A DNA stretch of 64,000 nucleotides from Mesorhizobium sp. Root157. GTDB taxonomy: Bacteria > Pseudomonadota > Alphaproteobacteria > Rhizobiales > Rhizobiaceae. The translations under genes were made by a program, and so were the position numbers. Under the pieces are notes generated by a model. That model was not told the DNA's origin, did not search any database, and saw nothing but the letters and a program-made list of their open reading frames with translations. The DNA lies in assembly GCF_001427385.1 (NCBI RefSeq), contig NZ_LMGJ01000001.1:62001-126000 (forward strand), written 5' to 3'. Position 1 is the stretch's first letter. Each line of letters opens with the position of its first letter. Positions 53,419 through 61,975 of this stretch are shown piece by piece.

Positions 53419-54621
53419 TCAGGCCGCCTTGGCGATCGACGACTGCGTCGAAAGCCTGAAGTGTTCGAGCGCCGCGCCGACACCGGAGCCGGGCGTTACC
53501 TTGACGCCGCAATCGCGCAGCGACATCTCGACCACCGAGAGCGCGCCGCAAACCATCGGCTCGTTGATCCAGCCGAGGTGGCCGATGCGGAAGACCTTGC
53601 CGGCGACCTTACTCAAGCCGACGCCGAGGGAGGTGTTGTAGGCTTCATAGGCACGCTTCACGATCTCGCTGCTGTCGATGCCTTCCGGCACGAGAACGGC
53701 GCTGACGGTGTCCGAGTACCACTTCGGCTCCTTGGCGCAGACGCGCAGGCCCCAAGCCGAAACCGCCTTGCGCACGCCTTCGGCCAGCCGGTTGTGGCGT
53801 TCGAAGATGTTGTCGAGGCCTTCCTGTTCGATAAGGTCGAGCGCTGCGCGCAGGCCGCGCAGCAACTGCACCGCCGGCGTGTAGGGGAAGTAGCCGGTGT
53901 CGTTGGCGCGGATCATGTCCTCGAAGGAGAAGTAGCAGCGGTTCGACCGATTGTTCTTGGTCGTATCCTTGGCGACGTCCAGCGCGCGCTGGCTGACCGA
54001 CAGGAAGCCCAGGCCCGGCGGCAGCATGAAGCCCTTCTGCGAGCCGGAGACGGCCAGATCCACGCCCCATTCGCTCTGGCGGAAATCGATCGAGCCGACC
54101 GAGGACACGCCGTCGACGAAAAGCAGCGCCGGGTGCTTGGCGGCATCCAGCCCGGCACGCACGGCAGCGATGTCGCTGGTGACGCCGGTTGCGGTTTCGT
54201 TGTGGGTACAGAACACGGCCTTGATGCGGTGCTGCTTGTCGGCGGCGAGCCGCTCGGCATAGATCTCCGCCGGAACGCCCGTGCCCCATTCGACGTCGAC
54301 TACGTCGACATCGAGGCCCATGCGCTCAGCCATGTCGACCCACAGATGCGAGAACTGGCCGAAGCGCGACATCAAAACGCGGTCGCCGGGGGCCAGGGTG
54401 TTGGTGATCGCCGATTCCCAGGCACCGGTACCCGACGACGGAAAAATGAAGACGCGACCGCCGTCGTTGCGGAACACCTTGGCGATGTCGCGGAAGAGCC
54501 CGCGCGTGAAAGCCGGATAGTCGGGCGCGCGCATGTCTTCCATGGGCATGTTCATCGCCTGCCGAACAACTTCCGGAACGTTCGTCGGTCCCGGGACGAA
54601 AAGCTGATTGAAACCGGCCAT
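53419..54621 (-). CDS. sgaA: Serine-glyoxylate aminotransferase
   Basis: A 400-residue class V PLP aminotransferase that makes glycine and hydroxypyruvate from serine and glyoxylate. It starts MAGFNQLFVPGPTNVPEVVR. It shows VFIFPSSGTGAWESAITNTL, CTHNETATGVTSDIAAVRAG, LFVDGVSSVGSIDFRQSEWG and the PLP lysine in LAVSGSQKGFMLPPGLGFLS. It heads the unit sgaA-mcl-mtkA-mtkB-hprA and links glyoxylate from Mcl back to the serine cycle. A terminator lies upstream (54839-54862), so it has its own promoter in 54622-54830. Confidence 0.94.
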   Translation of the reverse strand: MAGFNQLFVPGPTNVPEVVRQAMNMPMEDMRAPDYPAFTRGLFRDIAKVFRNDGGRVFIFPSSGTGAWESAITNTLAPGDRVLMSRFGQFSHLWVDMAERMGLDVDVVDVEWGTGVPAEIYAERLAADKQHRIKAVFCTHNETATGVTSDIAAVRAGLDAAKHPALLFVDGVSSVGSIDFRQSEWGVDLAVSGSQKGFMLPPGLGFLSVSQRALDVAKDTTKNNRSNRCYFSFEDMIRANDTGYFPYTPAVQLLRGLRAALDLIEQEGLDNIFERHNRLAEGVRKAVSAWGLRVCAKEPKWYSDTVSAVLVPEGIDSSEIVKRAYEAYNTSLGVGLSKVAGKVFRIGHLGWINEPMVCGALSVVEMSLRDCGVKVTPGSGVGAALEHFRLSTQSSIAKAA

Positions 54622-54832
54622 GAAATTTTCCTCCGAAGATTGGCGGGCCCGCTGACCCTTTGTGTGGCTCTGGAGAAATGATCGGTTTTGGGGCGTCGTC
54701 TCACAACACCTATCCAGATAGATTCATGACGCTGCGGGCATTGGTTGGAGCCTACTCAATCAGACGCTCCAGCGTCCGTTCGGATAGGTTTTCCCCTACC
54801 CGATGGCGATTTCACGCAGCCGCTTCACAAAC

Positions 54833-54862
54833 GAAAAGAGCGGCGGGAATGACCCCGCCGCT
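54833..54862 (-). terminator. Terminator after livM
   Basis: AGCGGCGGG (54839-54847) pairs with CCCGCCGCT (54854-54862). On the minus strand the hairpin is followed by CTTTTCGTTTG. It lies about 55 bases past the livM stop and ends the tmm-transporter operon. Confidence 0.78.
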
Positions 54863-54918
54863 CGGCTTGATGACCAGACTTTGCATTCGACCAGCGCTGT
54901 TGCCGGCACGGCCCGATG

Positions 54919-55920
54919 CTACTTGCGCAGGGCAGCGGAACCATCGGGCACGCCAGCCCGGCCACGGTTGAGCAATGCGTCCTTCGCCTTGATGACCACG
55001 CTCTCCAGCCCATTCGGCAGGAACAGGATGGCCAGGATCAGGATCAGGCCGTAAAGCAGCGGCCGGACCTGATCGACGCCGATGGAGCGCAGGATGACCT
55101 CGTCGACGATGGTCAGGGCAACCACGCCGAGGATCGGGCCGTACCAGCGGCTGGTGCCGCCGACGATGGTCCAGATCAGCACGTAGACCATGGTGTTGAC
55201 GTCGAACTGGTTCGGATTGACCGTGCTGAGGTAGTGGGCATAGAGCGCACCGGCCAGGCCGGCAAAGAACGAGGCGATCACGAAAGCCAGCATGCGGTAG
55301 CGGAAGGCGTCGACGCCAACCGATTCCGACAGCTTGTCCTGCCAGTGGATGGCATTGAAGGTAAGGCCGATGCGCGATTTCTCGACGCGGTAAAGCACCC
55401 ACAGCGAAACCAGCACCACGACCAGGACGAGATAGTAGTAGTTCGCCGGATCGTAGAAATCGATGTGGATGAAACCAAGGTCGATTTCGGGGAAGCCCGG
55501 AATGCGCTGGATGCCCTTGGGCCCACCGAACGGATCGGTGAAGCGCTTCCAGATCAGGCGCAGGATTTCGCCGGCCGCGAAGGAGCCGATGAGAAAGTAG
55601 AAGCCCTTCATGCGAAACAGCGGGAAGCTTAGTGCCGCCGCGATCAAGCCTGCGGTTATCGCGCCGGCAATCATCGCAAGCGGCACCGGAAAGCCGAAGC
55701 TCTTGGCAAACAGCGCGCTGCCGTAAGCCCCTGCCCCCATCATGACGACGTGTGCGAGCGACCATTCGCCGGTCAGGGTCTGCAAGCGGTAGCTGACGAC
55801 GACCAGCACGTTGATGGTCAGCAGTACCAAAAGTTCCTGCTGCGAAAAGCTGACCAGGTGAGGCACCGCAATCAGCACTACCGCAAGGATGAGAATGCCG
55901 ATCAGGCCGGCTCCGCCCAT
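54919..55920 (-). CDS. livM: Branched-chain-type ABC transporter permease (LivM-like)
   Basis: A 333-residue inner-membrane permease starting MGGAGLIGILILAVVLIAVP, with 8-10 hydrophobic segments and the LivM signatures LLVLLTINVLVVVSYRLQTL, GEWSLAHVVMMGAGAYGSAL and the LivM loop RYRMLAFVIASFFAGLAGAL. With LivH, LivG, LivF and the Tat-exported binding protein it forms a HAAT-family importer. The start at 55920 lies 10 bases after the livH stop. The operon with tmm points to a methylated amine or its oxide as substrate, as inferred. Confidence 0.88.
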   Translation of the reverse strand: MGGAGLIGILILAVVLIAVPHLVSFSQQELLVLLTINVLVVVSYRLQTLTGEWSLAHVVMMGAGAYGSALFAKSFGFPVPLAMIAGAITAGLIAAALSFPLFRMKGFYFLIGSFAAGEILRLIWKRFTDPFGGPKGIQRIPGFPEIDLGFIHIDFYDPANYYYLVLVVVLVSLWVLYRVEKSRIGLTFNAIHWQDKLSESVGVDAFRYRMLAFVIASFFAGLAGALYAHYLSTVNPNQFDVNTMVYVLIWTIVGGTSRWYGPILGVVALTIVDEVILRSIGVDQVRPLLYGLILILAILFLPNGLESVVIKAKDALLNRGRAGVPDGSAALRK

Positions 55921-55930
55921 GGTGGTTTTC

Positions 55931-56797
55931 TCAGGCACGTTCGCGCACTCCAAACAGGCCCTGGGGCTTGACGACAAGGACCGCCAGCATCAGCAGCAGG
56001 CCGACGATATTGGCGATGACGCCATCGTAAAACGTCGTCACGAAGGTATGGACGAAAGCATAGAGCACAGCGGCCACCACCGCGCCTTCGAGGCTACCGA
56101 TGCCCCCGACGATGATGATGATGAACGCGGTGACGATGACGCCATGTCCCATGTAAGGAGACGGCGCCACCAGGGGTGCCGTCATCGCGCCGGCGACACC
56201 GGCAAGGGCCGCCCCGATGAACATCGCATAGCGCGCCGTCTGGTTGATGGAGATGCCCTGGAGAGCAGCGGCTTCGCGGTCCTGGGCGCAGGCCCGCAAG
56301 GCCCAGCCGAACTTGCTTCTGCGCAGGAACAGCCACAGAACCGCAAGCAGCACGACAGTCGCGATGATGACATAGAGGCGCTCATAGGTCAGGAACGCTC
56401 CGCCAACCGTGATGCGCCCTTGCGTGACCGACGGCACATTCTGGTTGCGCAGGCCGAAGCCGAGCACCGCAAGCGTCTGCAGGATCAAGAGGAAGCCGAT
56501 CGACGCAATCAGCCCCCCCAGCGGATTCGTTCGCAGTGGTCTGAACAGTGTCAACTCCATCAGGACGCCCAGACACCCGACGAAGACCAGTCCGAGCGCC
56601 ACCGCCACGAAGAACGGCAATCCCGTCCAGGCGTAAAAGAAGACAATCGCATAGGCGCCAGCCATGTAGAGCTCGCCATGCGCGAAGTTGATGACGCCCA
56701 TGACGCCGAAGATCAGCACCAGTCCGACGGCGATCAGCGCCATGTAACTGGCTGCATAGGATGCATTGAAAACGGTCTGCAGGAGGAAATCCGGCAT
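55931..56797 (-). CDS. livH: Branched-chain-type ABC transporter permease (LivH-like)
   Basis: A 288-residue permease beginning MPDFLLQTVFNASYAASYMA, with about eight membrane segments. LivH signatures are ALIAVGLVLIFGVMGVINFA, HGELYMAGAYAIVFFYAWTG, RACAQDREAAALQGISINQT (the EAA-like cytoplasmic loop) and VTAFIIIIVGGIGSLEGAVV. It is the second transmembrane subunit of the tmm-linked HAAT importer, 73 bases after the binding protein gene. Confidence 0.9.
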   Translation of the reverse strand: MPDFLLQTVFNASYAASYMALIAVGLVLIFGVMGVINFAHGELYMAGAYAIVFFYAWTGLPFFVAVALGLVFVGCLGVLMELTLFRPLRTNPLGGLIASIGFLLILQTLAVLGFGLRNQNVPSVTQGRITVGGAFLTYERLYVIIATVVLLAVLWLFLRRSKFGWALRACAQDREAAALQGISINQTARYAMFIGAALAGVAGAMTAPLVAPSPYMGHGVIVTAFIIIIVGGIGSLEGAVVAAVLYAFVHTFVTTFYDGVIANIVGLLLMLAVLVVKPQGLFGVRERA

Positions 56798-56870
56798 TGG
56801 CTACCCCGTCTGGTGGCGACAGTTTCAGGTGAAGGAAGCTGCCGGGCCGTTCAGCCCGGCAGCGTCCTGA

Positions 56871-58166
56871 TCAGCGTTGGTTCCACATCTGACCGAGATC
56901 GGTCATGTGCTTGACCAGCAACTCGCCGTTCTTGTCCCACCAATCCGGGATCGAACGGAATTCGGCGATCGTTGCCTTGCCATCGCGGATGACGACAACC
57001 GGCCAGTCGCCGACCAGAGCATTGTCGATGCCGAACAGTTCCTTGCCCCACCAGCGGGCGTCGCCAAAGGCGTGCTTGCCCTTGCCGTCGTCCTTCATGG
57101 CGACGAGCACATCGGCAGGCTCGATGCTGCCGGCGCGCTGGGCGGCATCCGCCCACAGATCGAGGATCGAGGAATATTCCCACGACACCGCCGACCACTC
57201 CGTAGCGCCGTAGCGCTTCACATACTCGGCGAAGAACTCGTTCGGCTTCTTGAAGTTGATGCGCGGATCGTTGAGCGCCTTGTCGTCGAAATCCGGGAAC
57301 TGGAAGATGACGCCTTCCATGAATTCCTTCGAGGTGCGCTCCACGATGCGCTGGTAGAAGTCCAGCGTGCACGAGATGATCTGGCCCTTGTAGCCCTGCT
57401 GGAAGGCCTGCTCGCACAAGGGCTGAACATAGTCGGCGTAGCAGGTGTCGAGACACAAAATGTCCGGTTTGTTGGCCAGAAGCTGCGTCATCACCGGCGC
57501 GAAGTCGGTAGTCGCCGGATCGAAGAACAGCGGCGGGCTGGCCATCTGGATGCCCGCAGCCTCGAATGCCGCCAGATAGGTCGCGACCGAAGGCTTGCCG
57601 AGCGCATCGTCCTGCGCGCACACGACAGCGGTCTTGAGTTCCGGGCGATTGGCGGCGAGCCAATCCACGCCCGTCACATTGTAGATCGGATGCACTTCGC
57701 ATGGTGCGATCAAGGTGGTCGTGTCGGGCGTCAGGTCGCTCGGCAGCAGCGTCGAGACCAGCATGTTCTGCCGCGCGGCGATTTCCTCGACACCCGGCCA
57801 GGAATTGCCGCCCAGCATCATGATGAACTTGACTTCGTTTTCGCGGATGAGTTGGGTGGCGCCGGTGCGGGCCTTGCCGGCATCGTCCTCGTCGTCATAG
57901 GAGGCCAGTTCGACCTTGTAGGGCTTGCCGCCGATCTCGATGCCGCCGGCCTCGTTCATCCAGTCGGCCCAGATCTTGCAGCCGTCCAGTCCAGGCTTTC
58001 CCCAAGCTGCCACAGGGCCGGTCAACGGGGCCAGAAAGCCGATCTTGACAACGTTTTCCTGCGCAAAGCTCGCCTTCGGCATACCGATCACGGGCAGCAG
58101 TGCTGCACTAGCCGCGCCGGTCAGAAGGGTTCGTCTGTTAAGCGAAATACTTGATGCTGACTTCAT
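56871..58166 (-). CDS. Tat-exported substrate-binding protein of the tmm-linked ABC transporter
   Basis: A 431-residue HAAT-type binding protein. The N-terminus MKSASSISLNRRTLLTGAAS is a twin-arginine (NRRTLL) signal followed by an AxA-type site near KASFAQE. The mature protein has VKIGFLAPLTGPVAAWGKPG, MMLGGNSWPGVEEIAARQNM, APCEVHPIYNVTGVDWLAAN and WSAVSWEYSSILDLWADAAQ. It resembles the amide/urea-binding branch (UrtA/FmdD/AmiC) more than LivJ. It binds an extracellular ligand for LivFGHM. A paralogue without signal peptide is encoded at 61976-63292. Confidence 0.88.
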   Translation of the reverse strand: MKSASSISLNRRTLLTGAASAALLPVIGMPKASFAQENVVKIGFLAPLTGPVAAWGKPGLDGCKIWADWMNEAGGIEIGGKPYKVELASYDDEDDAGKARTGATQLIRENEVKFIMMLGGNSWPGVEEIAARQNMLVSTLLPSDLTPDTTTLIAPCEVHPIYNVTGVDWLAANRPELKTAVVCAQDDALGKPSVATYLAAFEAAGIQMASPPLFFDPATTDFAPVMTQLLANKPDILCLDTCYADYVQPLCEQAFQQGYKGQIISCTLDFYQRIVERTSKEFMEGVIFQFPDFDDKALNDPRINFKKPNEFFAEYVKRYGATEWSAVSWEYSSILDLWADAAQRAGSIEPADVLVAMKDDGKGKHAFGDARWWGKELFGIDNALVGDWPVVVIRDGKATIAEFRSIPDWWDKNGELLVKHMTDLGQMWNQR

Positions 58167-58283
58167 TGCAGTTCCTCCGCTTTGCGAATGACCAACGGTG
58201 CCCCGCCCGGCCAGTTCCCATATCGACCCTGTCTGTGCCGTGATGCGCCGGATCGACGGTAGCGCACCCGTTTTCTGTCGGTT

Positions 58284-58922
58284 CTATTGTTGCTGGAGAC
58301 GACCTTCCTCGCGCGGCAAGGCATCGCCGTTGATTCCAAATCTCTTTTCCCGTGCAGCCAGCAGGATCACCGCGGCCATCAGCTTCCGGGGATCGCTCAG
58401 CGTCACCGGGCGCTCCCGGTGCCAGCGCGCCACCCGCTCGGCCGCTTCGTGCCGGCCAACGAATTCGAGTGTCTCGTCCGCACACACCTCCTCGCGCACG
58501 TCGGCGAGCAGTTCGCGTCCCTTGACGCGCCAGCGCTCTTCGTAGGCCGGGCGGTGCAGGCGCTCCATGCGCAAATGAAACATAGAGGAGCGCGCGGTGC
58601 GCGGCGCCGTCATCTTGTCGATCCAGCTATCGCATGCCGACCAGGCTTGCGCAGCAGCGGCCCTGATCTGACCTGTCCCGCTGCCATTTTCGGTGGCGAC
58701 CGCAGCAGCCTGGTTGCTGAGGCTTGCGGCAAGCCTCGGATCGTTCGCCGCAAATCCGGCGCGAGCAAGCCGAAGCGCATTGGCAAAGCCTGCGCGGGCT
58801 TCATCGACCCGCCCTTCAGCCAGGGCCGAAAGCGAATCTTCGGTCCGCCGCTCCCATTCGAGATCGGCTTCGCTCCAACCGGCAGCGATGAGATCCTTGA
58901 AGGTCCAATCCTCACGCACCAA
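58284..58922 (-). CDS. Unrecognised helical protein in the tmm-transporter operon
   Basis: About 212 residues, all-helical, charged, without signal peptide or membrane segment. The central part (EDSLSALAEGRVDEARAGFA, then ALRLARAGFAANDPRLAASL and SNQAAAVATENGSGTGQIRA) looks like a tetratricopeptide-type repeat. The rest is Trp- and Arg-rich (RWRVKGRELLADVREEVC). I do not recognise a family. It starts with TTG 58922 or GTG 58919, overlapping the livF stop by up to 11 bases, so it is co-translated with the transporter. It could be a regulatory or assembly partner, which is speculative. Confidence 0.8.
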   Translation of the reverse strand: MVREDWTFKDLIAAGWSEADLEWERRTEDSLSALAEGRVDEARAGFANALRLARAGFAANDPRLAASLSNQAAAVATENGSGTGQIRAAAAQAWSACDSWIDKMTAPRTARSSMFHLRMERLHRPAYEERWRVKGRELLADVREEVCADETLEFVGRHEAAERVARWHRERPVTLSDPRKLMAAVILLAAREKRFGINGDALPREEGRLQQQ

Positions 58923-59619
58923 GATAAGCCCTCCTCACATGGTCGTTTGCCTTCAGGTCCGCCGCCTTGCCCTCGACGGCAACGGTGCCGATCTCGAGCA
59001 CGTAGGCGTAGGATGCCAGTTTCAGCGCCAGCCCGGCATTCTGCTCGACCAGCACCACCGGCACGCCACGCTCGGCGATGTCGGAAACGATACGCGCCAT
59101 CTCCTGCACCATCACCGGAGACAGGCCCATCGACGGCTCGTCGAGCAACAACAGCTTCGGCCCGGACATCAGCGCCCGGCCGATCGCGACCATCTGCTGC
59201 TCGCCGCCCGAGAGCGTGCGCGCCCACTGGGTGCGGCGCTCCTTCAGGCGCGGGAAGCGCTGGAAAATATCCTCGATGTCGCTCTCGATCTTGGCTTTGT
59301 CGGTGCGCAGGAAAGCGCCGATGCGCAGATTTTCCTCGACGGTCAGGTCGGGAAATACGCGCCGCCCTTCCGGAACATGGGCAATGCCGCGCGCCACGAT
59401 CTTTTCGGCAGGCAGATTGTCGATGCGCTCGCCATTGAAATGGATTTCTCCCTTCGAGGGCTTGGTCAGGCCCGAGATCGAACGCAAGGTCGTGCTTTTG
59501 CCGGCACCATTGGCACCGATGATGGTGACGATGCCGCCGGACGGCACCTCCAGGCTGACGCCTTTCAGCGCGGCGACCTTCTGATAGTGAACGTGCAGGT
59601 TGCGGACTTCAAGCAGCAT
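58912..59619 (-). CDS. livF: ABC transporter ATPase (LivF-like)
   Basis: A 235-residue ATPase starting MLLEVRNLHVHYQKVAALKG. Walker A is GANGAGKSTTLRSISGLT, the signature LSGGEQQMVAIGRALMSGPK, Walker B LLLLDEPSMGLSPVMVQEMA and the H-loop VLVEQNAG. LivF-type features are the short length and the EENLRIGAF-like segment. It overlaps livG by 11 bases and the next gene by 11 bases, so the three are coupled. Confidence 0.93.
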   Translation of the reverse strand: MLLEVRNLHVHYQKVAALKGVSLEVPSGGIVTIIGANGAGKSTTLRSISGLTKPSKGEIHFNGERIDNLPAEKIVARGIAHVPEGRRVFPDLTVEENLRIGAFLRTDKAKIESDIEDIFQRFPRLKERRTQWARTLSGGEQQMVAIGRALMSGPKLLLLDEPSMGLSPVMVQEMARIVSDIAERGVPVVLVEQNAGLALKLASYAYVLEIGTVAVEGKAADLKANDHVRRAYLGA

Positions 59620-60385
59620 CGTCTGTACGTCCCAGATAGGCTTCGATGACGCGCGGATCGTTGGCGACTTCCTGCGGCGAGCCTTCGGTGAGGAACTGGC
59701 CGAAATTCATGACGGTTATGCGCTCGCACAGGCCCATGACGGCTTGCATGTCGTGCTCGACCAGCATGATGGTGATGTCGCGTTCGTCGCGGATACGGCG
59801 AACATGGTCCATCATGCGCCGCGTCTCTTCCGGATTCATGCCGGTGAACGGTTCATCGAGCAGGATCAGCGTCGGATCGGCGGCAAGCGCCACCGCCATG
59901 CCCAGCGCCCGCTGGTGGCCATGCGGCAGGCTCGATGCCGGTTCGTCCGCCAACTGGCCCAGATCGAACAGTTCGAGTGCTGCGCGCGCCTTGTTTTCGG
60001 CTGCACGCTCCACCGGCGCGTCACCGCCGGTGATGCGCGATACGAAACCGGCACCCGCGCTGCGATGGCAGCCGACCCTGACATTGTCGATGACGCTGAA
60101 TTCCTGGAACAGCGTCGTTCCCTGGAAAGTGCGGATCAGTCCGCGCTGGGCCAGCCGGCTGGTCTTCAGGCCCGAGACGTCCTGGCCCTGGTAAAAGATC
60201 TTGCCGCTGGACGGCTTGTAGTAGCCGCTGACCAGACTGAAGGTCGTGGTCTTGCCGGCTCCGTTCGGGCCGATGAGACCGTGAATGCTGTTACGCCGGA
60301 CGGCAAAGGAAAGGTCATTGACAGCCGTCAGGCCGCCGAACTTCCTGGTGACGTTGCGCAATTCGAGAATCGGTGCGTCAGACAG
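59609..60385 (-). CDS. livG: ABC transporter ATPase (LivG-like)
   Basis: An ATPase of about 258 residues. Walker A GPNGAGKTTTFSLVSGYY, signature-like LPHGHQRALGMAVALAADPT, Walker B LILLDEPFTGMNPEETRRMM and the H-loop LVEHDMQAVMGL are present. LivG proteins normally begin a few residues before LELRNVT. Here that stretch (SDAPILELRNVTRKFGGL) is encoded upstream of the first TTG (60361), and the only candidate start is CTG at 60385, six bases after GGGAGG (60392-60397). The CTG start is inferred. It follows tmm by 71 bases. Confidence 0.88.
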   Translation of the reverse strand: MSDAPILELRNVTRKFGGLTAVNDLSFAVRRNSIHGLIGPNGAGKTTTFSLVSGYYKPSSGKIFYQGQDVSGLKTSRLAQRGLIRTFQGTTLFQEFSVIDNVRVGCHRSAGAGFVSRITGGDAPVERAAENKARAALELFDLGQLADEPASSLPHGHQRALGMAVALAADPTLILLDEPFTGMNPEETRRMMDHVRRIRDERDITIMLVEHDMQAVMGLCERITVMNFGQFLTEGSPQEVANDPRVIEAYLGRTDDAA

Positions 60386-60456
60386 TGTACGCCTCCCATT
60401 TGGCTACTGTCGAAAATGAAAGCCGGCGCGGGTATTCCCGTTCACCGGCCGACGGC

Positions 60457-61824
60457 TTATTCCGCGGCGGCGGCTGTCTTTGCCTCGCCGAGATATGATT
60501 CCAGCGAATCGTCGAGCGCATCCTTCCACGGCGTATGATGCGGCGGCGCCATCGTACCGGTAATAACCGAACGATAGGAGTGGTTGCGAAACTCCATGAT
60601 GCCTTTGCTCTTATGCTTCTTCCACTCGAAGAAGGCCTGGTTGGCACCATCAACGTCGAAGCTGGGGTAATCGGTCTCCGCGATCAACTCCTTGACGTAT
60701 TCGCCCTGGTATCTGATCGCGTCGTAGCTGTCCTTGCCGGCATCTTCGCCGACAACGCGGGCCTCGACATCGGCGAGCAGTTCTTTCTTGCTGCCAGGCA
60801 GCTTGATCCGGCCAAGGATCACGTCTCGCGCCCACCAAGCCTGGGCATCGAACATATTGAACGTGAACCACTGGTCTTGCATGCCGATGTAGAATATCGC
60901 CGGATTGTGGACATAGGCCACGCCCTTGTAGAGATCGGCGGTCGCCAGCCTGTTGGCGGTCCTCAGGCGCAGATCGTCGGGCAGGAAGGGGAAGTGGTGC
61001 TTGTAGCCGGTGCACAGGATAATCGTATCGATGTGCTTGGTCGAGCCATCCTTGAAGATGGCGGTATTGATGTCGACCCTCTCCAGCAGCGGCTTTTCTT
61101 CCCAGTTTTCCGGCCAGTCGAAGCCCATGGGTGCGGTGCGGTAGCAGTTGGTGATCGACTTGGCGCCATATTTCCAGCACTGCGAGCCAATGTCCTCGGC
61201 CGAATAGCTGGTGCCGACAACCAGAATGTCCTTGCCGGTGAATTCGCGCGCATCGCGAAAGTCGTGGGCATGGAGGATGCGGCCGTTGAAGCGGTCGAAG
61301 CCGGGGAATTCAGGAACGTTCGGAGTCGAGAAATGGCCCGAGGCGACGATCACATTGTCGAATTCCTCGGTATAGCAGCGGTCGTTCGGCAGATCCTGCA
61401 CGGTGACCGTGAATTTCTTGGTCTTCTCGTCCCAGGTAACCAGGCGCACGACGCTCTCGAAGCGGACCCAGTCACGCACGCCAGCCTTGTTCACCCGGCC
61501 TTCGATGTAGTCGAAGAGAACCGCGCGGGGCGGATAGGAGGCGATCTGCTTGCCGAAATGTTCCTCGAAGGAATAGTCGGCGAATTCAAGGCCTTCCTTG
61601 GGGCCGTTCGACCACAGATAGCGGTACATCGATCCGTGGACCGGTTCGCCATACTGGTCCAGTCCAGTACGCCAGGTGTAATTCCACAAGCCACCCCAAT
61701 TTGCCTGTTTTTCGAAGCAGACAACTTCGGGAATTTTCTCGCCTTTGCTCGCGGCCGACTGAAAAGCCCTGAGTTGAGCGAGGCCGGATGGTCCGGCACC
61801 GATGACAGCTACCCTTTTGTCCAT
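60457..61824 (-). CDS. tmm: Trimethylamine monooxygenase (flavin-containing monooxygenase)
   Basis: A 455-residue flavoprotein matching bacterial Tmm: FAD motif GAGPSG at residues 9-14, the FMO identifying motif [11 protein letters not shown] near residue 180, NADPH-binding [12 protein letters not shown] near 205, and the Tmm-like N-terminal [20 protein letters not shown]. It oxidises trimethylamine (and other methylated amines or sulfides) to the N-oxide with O2 and NADPH in the cytoplasm. It heads the operon with livGF, the helical protein, the binding protein and livHM. Its start has GGAGGGG upstream and faces the divergent sensor-like paralogue. Confidence 0.92.
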   Translation of the reverse strand: MDKRVAVIGAGPSGLAQLRAFQSAASKGEKIPEVVCFEKQANWGGLWNYTWRTGLDQYGEPVHGSMYRYLWSNGPKEGLEFADYSFEEHFGKQIASYPPRAVLFDYIEGRVNKAGVRDWVRFESVVRLVTWDEKTKKFTVTVQDLPNDRCYTEEFDNVIVASGHFSTPNVPEFPGFDRFNGRILHAHDFRDAREFTGKDILVVGTSYSAEDIGSQCWKYGAKSITNCYRTAPMGFDWPENWEEKPLLERVDINTAIFKDGSTKHIDTIILCTGYKHHFPFLPDDLRLRTANRLATADLYKGVAYVHNPAIFYIGMQDQWFTFNMFDAQAWWARDVILGRIKLPGSKKELLADVEARVVGEDAGKDSYDAIRYQGEYVKELIAETDYPSFDVDGANQAFFEWKKHKSKGIMEFRNHSYRSVITGTMAPPHHTPWKDALDDSLESYLGEAKTAAAAE

Positions 61825-61975
61825 GCGGTTCCCCTCCAGGAGAAATTTTGTTATTGGTCCTTTTGGTCTAGGGAATGGTGCCTTTTATTATACCAATCTG
61901 TCAACCGTTTTCCTGCAGGGAAGAAAAAATTCCCGCAAGAGATGAAATTTAGTAGCTTCTGGTGATACTTACGAC
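61825..61975. promoter_or_regulatory. Divergent promoter region between tmm and the signal-less binding protein
   Basis: The 151 bases between the two starts are AT-rich (for example TTTTATTATACCAATCTGTC and GGGAAGAAAAAATTCCCGC, the latter holding a GGGAA/TTCCC palindrome). It should hold both promoters and the binding site of the regulator. No consensus could be verified. Confidence 0.6.

Noticed and set aside
52434..53483. Longer start for mcl inside sgaA
   Set aside because: Residues before [11 protein letters not shown] are Arg-rich and unlike malyl-CoA lyases.
56877..58154. 425-codon plus-strand open frame opposite the substrate-binding protein
   Set aside because: The minus-strand gene has a Tat signal, a ribosome site and clear family motifs; the plus frame has no family-like sequence.
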